64,000 nucleotides of DNA from Gigaspora rosea (Eukaryota; Glomeromycota; Glomeromycetes; Diversisporales; Gigasporaceae). Both the position numbers and the translations under genes were made by a program. A model generated the notes under the pieces. It had not been told where the DNA came from. It saw only the letters and a list, made by a program, of their open reading frames with translations, and ran no database searches. Positions 56,252 to 64,000 of the stretch are shown one piece after another (within the stretch, counting starts at the first letter, position 1; every line of letters begins with the position of its first letter). The stretch covers positions 151,391 to 215,390 of the forward strand of contig QKWP01000586.1 of assembly GCA_003550325.1 (NCBI GenBank). The letters run 5' to 3'.

Positions 56252-56408
56252 TTATTCCACGGGTCTTATGTAACAACCCGTGCTTTTTTCATTTGGTTAT
56301 TGCACGGGATTGTACGTCAGACACCGTGAAATAATATAGTTATTGTATGGGTATATGAATAACCCATGACCTTCGGCCACGGTTATTCACTACATACCCA
56401 TACAATAA
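56252..56408. mobile_element. Second copy of the TTATTGTACGGGT-type MITE
   Basis: 157 bp, shorter than the kinase copy at 33475-33685. Keeps ACGGGTCTTATGT, CGTCAGACACCGT, CCTTCGGC and CCCATACAATAA. Confidence 0.85.
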
Positions 56409-56680
56409 CAAGTATTTATTTAATTTGAGTGATAAGGTTAAATAAAATTTAAGCCAATTAGGTAGAAGCAAATATGGTAAGAGTATTAATTTAGTATTAA
56501 TTTAATAAGTAAAATTGGGAAAGATGCAGGTATAGTACGTATAAAGAGAATAATGCGGAGGATGGAAAAGAAGATATCTAGCAATCGATTTGTTATCATA
56601 CACATTGTAATTTTTTGAGTGGTAGAATAGAATCTTATAGCTAATGTTTATGATAAATTAATTTTATTCTATTGAACCAA

Positions 56681-57313
56681 TCAAGACATTTTATGATAGT
56701 AAATTAATAAATGAAAAATATTATTTATTCCTTGCGAACTTTGGAATTGCAATATCATTATTAGATGAAGATGTTGCGATAAAGATTTGGAAAGCTCAAA
56801 ACACGATAATGAAGGCTCGACTATCCTTTTTGCATCAGGCCGCAACGACTCCTGTGAAACTTCAGCACCAGCAATTAGCAGCTTGAACATGCTTGGTATG
56901 ACAGACTTTCTAGTTAATATATTTAGAATTTTTTTTTTAAAAATAAAAAATGAAGGTACATTAATAGTCATGTATAATGCATTAAAAGGATCAATAATAA
57001 TTTCTCGCTAAAAATCAACTTGTACTTACGATTTGAAGTTGTAATAAAAGCATTTCTTGGTAGCAATACAGTAGTTAAGACTATCGAAGGGCAAGAAACT
57101 GAAATAATAACCTTATATGGAGCCATCAATTTTGCCATCAATGTCGTTAATAATTCAGGTTTAAGAATTCGATGGTATTGTGTAAAGGTTAAAAAATTCT
57201 GCATCAAATCATTATGCAGGATTAAAGTTCCGGTTAGGATTTTGAGTAATTCACCATCTAATGAAATGATCAAAATTATCCACCTCATTCATTTGTACAT
57301 CGTCAAGGTTTAA
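56681..57313 (-). pseudogene. Unassigned coding remnant
   Basis: Both strands are open for about 100 codons in two overlapping blocks (56681-56971 and 56968-57288 on the minus strand, 56787-57011 and 57020-57313 on the plus strand). Base composition is less AT-rich than around. Minus-strand pieces such as GYYFSFLPFD and FDHFIRWWIT (other frames) look protein-like but need frame changes. I do not recognise a family. It may be the remnant of one of two tandem genes whose 3' flanks are the duplicated segments at 55.9 and 56.5 kb. Confidence 0.3.
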
Positions 57314-58150
57314 GAGGGAGACTAGGTTTTGCTGAAAGACCTACAGAACCGTCAGAGTCAAAAGAACACTTGATACTTAGCAATATAATTATTACAAAAT
57401 GATGTAAAACTATAAAACTATTATTTTAGCGAATTCAGACGTATTCATGAAGCATAATTATTAACCATTTATGATTGCGTGGTATTAACTACTTCTTCAA
57501 ATTCAAATTCATTAAAAATAAATAAAGGATCAAAGATTGTAGATGCATCGATTTAATCAAATTGAACAATAACATCATAAATATATCTCATACAATTCAG
57601 GATGAAAATGATGTTCAAAGTTATATTTGATAATTGCAGATTAAAATTTTAGTTCATTAACTGTTAATAATAGAATAATTATGACTTACTTGAAAATAAT
57701 TTCATAGACTATAGCAGAATTATGTGTTTACTGAAATTTTTTAATGTTCTTTGCATAATAAGTTATTTTAACCAGTTCATTGCAAGTGAAAACATTGAGA
57801 ATTCAAAATAATAAAATGGACTTTAAACGTTTAAAAGTTGTGCCTGACTACTTCAATTAATACGTTTTAAACTTCACTATTTTCAAGAAGACTAGATAAG
57901 TTACTAGAAAGTTTTTTTAAAAAAGCTATGTTGCAGAACGAAAGAATATCTCACGATTACGTAAGAGATATTTGGTTAAGTATTATACGTAGTACTGTAC
58001 ATATTCGGACGAACGTTGTACTGCAAAAGTAGAAATTATTACTGCAGTTCCTGACGTAGATGCATTCTTGAAATTCGGGGACTCTTATAATATTATTAGC
58101 GTTAGTATTAATTATATCGACTAAATGTGCGAAGGAAAGTCAATCACTTT
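57314..58150. other. Non-coding stretch
   Basis: Nothing recognised. Confidence 0.3.
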
Positions 58151-58154
58151 TACG

Positions 58155-58325
58155 TTTACCAGGAGCGGAGTATGAAATACGAAGTGCATGGTTATCTGAA
58201 GAGTGAAATGGTGTGAGCAAATACGGTTCTTTGATTGGTTATATTTTCACATGACATCGTGGAATGCGATGTTCCGAATCTGCATTTTGTATTAAACCGG
58301 TTTGATAGACTTTTTTGCGTATGTA
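58155..58325. promoter_or_regulatory. Promoter-like repeat, copy 1
   Basis: Matches 59945-60085 in the same orientation: TTTACCAGGA(A/G)CGGAGT, GTTATCTGAAG, CAAATACGGTTCTTTGATTG, GTTATATTTTCACATGACAT and TATTAA(A/T)CC. It contains a CCAAT box (ATTGG) followed by CACATGA. A promoter role is inferred only from these words. Confidence 0.5.
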
Positions 58326-58749
58326 CGTTGTGAAGGGCTCCGGTCACGGAACTTTTTCTTTTTCCGTGTACCTCAGGGGATTTTCCGATTGTTTACATCG
58401 TTACGATAGTAATATTTCTCCTATTTCGAAACGTAGATAGTGGAATCACCTTAGCCCCAAATAGAATAAGCAATTTACCGTAGTAAATTGGGGACAAGCA
58501 CTTGCTAACTGCGCATGCCAAGGTCACGAACTAGTTCGTGTTAATAACATTTCGTCGTTAGCGTTTGTTTGTTTCCTTAAATAATAAGCACATACCGGTT
58601 CTTACATGTGGCGGTTTTTCTGCCAATGTTTGCTTATTCCCCTTTCTTCCGCTAAGCCATGTAATTTATCGCGGTTTCGCATATGGCATCCCGCCGTTAA
58701 TGTTTGTTTACACCCCCTTTCGTTAAACAATGTATTTAGCTTAGACGTT

Positions 58750-59420
58750 AGTTCTGACAATGTTATGGTACTGGCGCATGAATTTTGGCCCTGGCATAAA
58801 CGAGAAGCCCAAGAAGCCTTTACTGCCCCAAGTACGCCTCGAGGCGAAGGAATTCGCCTCCAAATTTTCGCTCAAGGCGAAGTATAATCATTGTGAGTCA
58901 GAGAAATGAGACTAAAGACACAGAATAGAGTTAGTTAGTATTAGTTAGAGTAGTCTAAAAGTCAATGTATTTATTAAGAGGGTAAAAAGTATATAAGACC
59001 CTCCTTTTTGCGCTTCAATAAAGTTAACTCAGTTGAGTTCGAGTTTTAGAAAAGATAAGAATTCTAACCTTCGAAATAAGAGTAGAAGTGTTAAGAAGTT
59101 TCCCTTGTTGTTAAACCCTTTTTGTATGATAAAAATCGCTTATTGAACTTACCCTGTCCCATAAAAATATTCATGTTTCTAAGTTAAAAGTCGTGTCGTT
59201 ATAAACCGCGTTTTGAACCCAGTTTTAGTTTATAGTTCCGTTAGAACAAGAAAGATCAAGTTAATCACCTCTTATTTATATCATTATCGATTAAACCCCT
59301 ATTGATTATCGGATATATCAAACAATCAATCTCTGACATTGTTTGATTAATCACCTGCATCACCTATCGGCCTGCCGATCGTTAGTCATATTAACGATGG
59401 TATTTAACTCATTAAACTGG
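58750..59420 (+). mobile_element. Possible LTR-type retroelement fossil
   Basis: GC-richer than its surroundings. AGTATATAAGACCCTCC followed by TTCAATAAAGTT (58988-59023) gives a TATA box and poly(A) signal about 30 bp apart, as in the U3/R part of an LTR, and TGGTACCCTGCA near 59420 could be a primer-binding site. Only this one end is seen, no internal genes; broken and incomplete. Age and exact ends cannot be judged. A host promoter is the alternative. Confidence 0.3.
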
Positions 59421-60946
59421 TACCCTGCAATAAATACGAAGAATTATATAAGTAGTGTGGATTTAGGACCACCAACCAAAGCCATATAAAAGAAATATAA
59501 GAGATACTTATCTTCATTTATCCAAACCGCAGCAAGACCTACAAGACCTTCGAGACCCGGACCAAATCAACCACGCCTTTTTCTGCCTACCAATTTGAAG
59601 ATCAAGAGTCTTGCCGGATTGTTAGATATAGTTTTGATTAGTTGATAGTGTTGTTAGTGTATTTTAGTATTTAGACCGATAGCCTAGCCCGCCACAACGT
59701 GCTATTCGTGCATGATTGTCCCTAAGTATTTCAAGTTTACGTTTCCTGCATTTGAGTTACAGTTTATCGCAGTAAGGGTTGATGTTTAAGGGATTCCGGT
59801 ATGTGATTACAGTAATAATTTTTTTATGTGTCCATTGTTTATTATCGTGATTTCTTGATTTATGTGTTAACATTGTAGCTTGTTTTTACTTGTTTTACTC
59901 GGGATTCCGTTTTGATTATCGATCGTGTATCGAGTCACTTGATATTTACCAGGAACGGAGTGCAACGTAGTGTATAGTTATCTGAAGGGTGAAATGATGT
60001 GAACAAATACGGTTCTTTGATTGGTTATATTTTCACATGACATTGCATTTTATATTAATCCAGGTTTGATATGGCTTTTGTACGTACGTACGTGCTATTC
60101 GTACATGATTACCCCTTCAAAAAGGACTATTTTAAGTAAGTATTTCAAGTTTATGTTTCGTGCCTTTAATTTACTGTTTATCTCAGTAAGGATTGATGTT
60201 TAAGGGATTCTATAATATTACGGTATGTGTTCACAGTATTGATTTTTTTATGTGTACATTGTTTATCATCGTGCTTTCTTGATTTATGTGTTTAACATTG
60301 TAGCTTGTTTTTATTTGTTTTACTCGGGATTCCATTTGGATTATCGATTGTGTATTTAGTCACTTAAAATTTTTTTTTATTTTATATTGGTACCGAATTT
60401 ATATTTTTCGAACTTAATTCGTAATTGTATTAATATGGGGGCTTGTTTTTTTATAACGTTTTACTATTAGTACTGTTGATTGGATGGTCGTTTCCTTGTG
60501 CCATGCGTGTTGACCTTTAAGTTACTGTTACGTTTTGTTACTGATTTTGATATGTTCTTTTATTAGGCTGTGCAAAAGTTGACTTTTCGTTTTGCGTTAC
60601 AAGGATTTCAAAATTCGGGACGGATGGGCGGATTTTTTTATTTTTATTTTTTTTATTTTTTTTTTTAGTTTACTGTAAATAGAATAATGCCCACGTTTAA
60701 GGTTATACGAGGTTAATTTTTCGTATGCCAACTTTGTACCATACACATGTAAACTAAGATATACATAGTTTATTAATAAACTGTTAAATATTTCATTTTT
60801 TAAAACTTCTAATATGATCTATTAATTCTTCCGTTCCTGGTTTTGCGTGACAGCGTCGCGCAGCTACCTTATAATATATGACGAGTATGCATTGAATTAC
60901 AAGTGTAACATTAGTAATTGCCTATGCGATTTGCATGAGTTGGGTC
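59421..60946. repeat. Direct duplication of about 250 bp, and promoter-like repeat copy 2
   Basis: 59699-59945 and 60089-60365 share CGTGCTATTCGT(A/G)CATGATT, GATGTTTAAGGGATTC, TTCTTGATTTATGTGTT and TTGTTTTACTCGGGATTCC in order. Promoter-like copy 2 (59945-60085) lies between them, so the unit is about 390-400 bp. 60366-60946 holds T-rich sequence and no gene. Confidence 0.65.
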
Positions 60947-61222
60947 GCATTATTTCACTGACAATCCCTTCATCGACACCGACAAATTATTCACGACAAC
61001 CGACAGTTCATTTCACTGAAGCTCATTTCACCAACAAGTTTTTTCTATAAAGCACACTAACTTTAACCCTAATTCTACCCTGACCCTAACGACAATGACC
61101 AGAATTACTTTGTCGGTGAAATGAGCTTCGGTGAAATAAACTTTCGGTAAAATTAACTTGTCGGTGAATAATTTGTTAGTGAAATGGCATGTCTATGAAG
61201 TGATTGTCGGTGAAATGATTGC
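60947..61222. mobile_element. Fold-back element with TTTCACCGACAA words
   Basis: 276 bp. Ends GCATTATTTCACTGACAATC and inverse of GATTGTCGGTGAAATGATTGC. Both arms are built of CATTTCACCGACAA and ATTATTCAC words. The centre has TTAACCCTAATTCTACCC. The GGTGAAAT core word is shared with the fold-back element at 9.1 kb. Confidence 0.8.
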
Positions 61223-61578
61223 TAAATACACTTATGTTGAAACAAAATTTTAAATTCACTCAAATCAATCATTTAATTCACAATTATATCCCACACATTG
61301 ATTTTTGCCATAATAATCACCATGAACATACACGTGTATTATGCTTATTTTTATTTTTTTTTTTTTATATATTTCAAAGCACTTTGCTTTACTTTACAAA
61401 TACTGTACTTCTTTAAATTTGAAGATTGGAAATTATCCTTATTACATATAAAGTACCGGCAAATATGGATATGTATGTACTTAAAAATAGCTTTGTATCA
61501 CTTTAATTTGACAATATTTTGATCATAACAGTTTAAATCATAACCTTAAAATTCTAGTGATAATACTATCAAGAATAT
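61223..61578. other. 3' flank of the kelch pseudogene
   Basis: GGAAATTATCCTTATTACATATA and GTACTTAAAAATAG match the 3' flank of the intact kelch gene. No gene. Confidence 0.5.
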
Positions 61579-63317
61579 TTAAAGTTTTTCAGTACCAGAC
61601 ATCTCGATAAGATAATAATTGGTGCCAGGCGTTTCTTTTTTAATTTTCTGTGCCTATAATAAGAAAATCCAATTATCAAGCTTAGAATAAAAATAAATCC
61701 ACTTATACCAACACTGACTCCAATAGTCTTATCATTAGACTTATTGTTTGAGCCTGTTTCTTTTGATGTTGATTTTGGTGTGTTCGAAGAAATCCATGTA
61801 TAGTTTTGAACAAATAAATATTTTTGTTAAGTGACACTGAAGTTTGTAATTGATCAGAAGTTATAATCCCTTAATACAATGTAAAACAGCATGTTAAAAA
61901 ATATATAAATTAAATTATTGTAGCAGACAGACACATTTAGAAAGATACCGAATGCTATTATCATAATATTCTTATATATTTCTGCGGAATGATAACAAAG
62001 AGATTGTGGAGAATTTGCTGATGAAATATTTGGGATCGACCATTTATATGGAGAAACATTTGTATCAACACTGCAGCATCTGGATAGGCACGAAGTGTGG
62101 TGCTTTGTGTACTACTATTTGCTGAACTACCACCAAATATGATTATACGTCCATCTTGGGCTATGAAAAAATAATTCACATTTTGAAAAATAATTACAGC
62201 GCTCATCGATTTATATAAGGATTATTATTCTCCTTATCCTATGAATTTTACTGAACATTGAACTTGCTAGTTCATTTATACATTGACATGTATAGAATAG
62301 AAATAGAGTCTATCATTGCCAATTGTCCAAATTATTCATTCTGTATAAATTTAACCAATTTCGAAATTTTTAAATTTGAAAGGGATTTTCATTATGCACA
62401 TACTTAGGACGGCAGAATGAGAATTACGAGCGGCAATTGTATCTCCAGTAGCTTGCTGGATAAATAAAAATTAGTATATAGGTTTAAAAGCAATATTTCT
62501 TACATACTATATTGGACCAACTTAAGGATTTTAAGTTAAATATTTGTAACTATATTCAGATATTATTTTCTTTATTAATTTAAATTTATTAATATATGAA
62601 ATTAAAATAGCAATTTGTTGCCTCATTTATATTAATATTAGTTTGATTTTGATTTAAACCTCCAATGTAAATTATAAGACTATTATCAACAAGGTAGAGG
62701 TATAAGAAAAACGCGATGATACATTATTAGTGAAATTCAATAATGACCAAGTTAGTGTTTTTGTATTAAACACATTCATTTTATTAAGATATGAGCCATG
62801 ATTAGTCGATTTGACAGTATAATTTACTTGATATCCATCAAATATATATATATTCCCATCATCATTTATAACGGCATTCATACGAGTCAAGGCAACAGAA
62901 TAGTTATAACATCCAGTAGTTTTTGTCGTATTCCATTGTGAAATTTTAGAATTAAATGAATATACTAATAAAGGATTTATAATATTTTTCTTTTTGTCGA
63001 GGGATAGTCCACCAATTAAGAAACTGTTGATTTATCTATAGAACTAAGACATGATGAGGCAAGAACTTCTTTTGATGGAATTCCTTTAGAATTTTTAACC
63101 CATAGAGGCCAGTTCGTATTAAATAGTGTTGATAAATCAAGATATACTACTTCATTTGTATAATTTGGTTTTCTAGTATTTCCATCAAAAAAAAATAAAT
63201 TTTGTTATCTACTAAGGTGCTGGTTTGTTCATATCGCGTATCAGGAACAAAGCAAACCGAAATAAATATAAAATTCTGTATAAGAAGTAGATAAAGAAAA
63301 TTTATAAAAATCTTCAT
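61579..63317 (-). pseudogene. Broken paralogue of the kelch membrane protein
   Basis: Collinear with 44428-46285: signal peptide MKIFINFLYLLLIQNFIFIS, RYEQTSTLV, LWVKNSKGIPSKEVLASSCL, RMNAVINDDGNIYIF, NKMNVFNTKTLTWS, GRIIIFGGSSANSS, membrane helix ISGFIFILSLIIGFSYYR, and end MSGTEKL before a TAA at 61579-61581. Frame breaks are visible. One is in the T run encoding IYFF (about 63190), one base is missing after DKST (about 63026), and others lie in blades 4-5 and near the tail. The FGG of blade 3 has become FDG. Intron positions are kept. It is non-functional as one protein. Confidence 0.9.
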
Positions 63318-63361
63318 TTTAATATAGAATAATAATAAAAGTTTGCTATATTATTCAATTA

Positions 63362-63410
63362 ACGTGTGAACAAACTGAATTCTTCAGTGTTCAAAGTGAG
63401 GCGGAAGCAA
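63362..63410 (-). promoter_or_regulatory. Single copy of the kelch upstream repeat
   Basis: GTGAACAAACTGAATTCTTC then AGTGTTCAAAGTGAGGCGGA, 45 bp upstream of the paralogue start codon. The intact gene has three copies at the matching place. Confidence 0.7.
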
Positions 63411-64000
63411 ATTTCTCAAAGCTTTGTGTTTCGAGTAAAGCTGCAGGTGAAATTGGTGAAGTATCACTTAATTTGTGTTATTTTCTCCATCAAAACAATA
63501 ATATATAGTTATTGGATGCAAAGGGGCAATTATGTATACTTATTAACTAATGGAGTGGTCTGTGCTATTTGTAATTAGGATAATTCTAAATTACAAATAA
63601 ATCTACATATATGTATATATATATATAATAAAATATACTTTGGATAAAATTCTAATGATTAGTAAAAGGTCAAGACTTTATCTATCGCGAACTGATAAAA
63701 ATTTGGAATGAACAAAATTATTGTTCATGAACATAAATATGCAAAAATATTATTGTACAGTATATAATAATGTGTCATAAAAATCCTAATAAATTTTATG
63801 TTTTAACCTCTGAGAACAGAGTGCGTATTAAAATGTTTCTGCATGTGCGACACAAACTTTGAAAGGTAAAATATAGTATAAAATACGTGAAATAATGATT
63901 TTAATTTTAGAACTTTGGGCTATAAATTAAGTCATTTTTCCACTGCAATTTTCAATTCCCATTTTTGATCAAGATCATGGGTTGACTTAAACCATTCGTT
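63411..64000. other. Non-coding window end
   Basis: Nothing supported. TTTTCAATTCCCATTTTTGA at about 63949 is faintly like the tandem repeat at position 1. Confidence 0.35.

Noticed and set aside
56681-57313. F-box or LRR protein
   Set aside because: F-box genes are common in this fungal group, but no F-box core or leucine periodicity was convincing, so it is left unassigned.
61050-61090. Telomeric repeat tract
   Set aside because: Only two or three drifting CCCTAA words inside a fold-back element; no array.

Overview
The window looks like nuclear DNA of an arbuscular mycorrhizal fungus, most like Rhizophagus (Glomeromycotina). This is inference from content, not a database match. The DNA is very AT-rich and gene-poor, packed with short inverted-repeat transposons nested in each other. 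The few host genes are of types expanded in that group: a Sel1-repeat protein, a tyrosine-kinase-like kinase with an HRDLHSGN loop, membrane-anchored kelch proteins with short phase-conserved introns, and FAR1/MULE and pogo transposases.

Layout. 0-8.6 kb: tandem repeats, a possible zinc-ribbon ORF and several MITEs, including a MITE inside a MITE with a recognisable empty site. 9-10.9 kb: a SINE-like retroelement holding a fold-back element. 11-14.2 kb: a decayed pogo/Tigger transposase gene split by three MITEs. 15.8-21 kb: a 5 kb block bounded by inverted repeats, filled with a minus-strand array of hydrophobic, exon-like modules and split by a pogo-type MITE. 21.5-24.2 kb: a large element with (CAGACC)-rich inverted ends around about six palindromic satellite units. 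27-30.2 kb: a decayed MULE transposase gene (minus) with a PIF-type MITE in it. 30.3-34.8 kb: two copies of one MITE flank an intact Sel1 gene and a broken kinase gene; the outer ends abut an identical 8-bp direct repeat, which suggests a composite transposon with host-gene cargo. 34.9-43.7 kb: MITEs, palindromic satellites, a SINE and T-rich low complexity. 44.4-46.3 kb: an intact five-exon kelch/TM gene (minus). 46.5-58 kb: repeats, SINEs, a 994-N assembly gap and unassigned fragments. 58-60.4 kb: a GC-richer patch with LTR-like features and repeated promoter-like sequence. 61.6-63.3 kb: a broken paralogue of the kelch gene in the same orientation.

Only two genes look functional: the Sel1 protein and the kelch membrane protein. 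The most unusual material is repetitive: the possible composite element, a palindrome layout shared by elements with unrelated ends, the satellite-cored elements, and the hydrophobic-module array. All boundaries were read by eye; percent identities were not computed.
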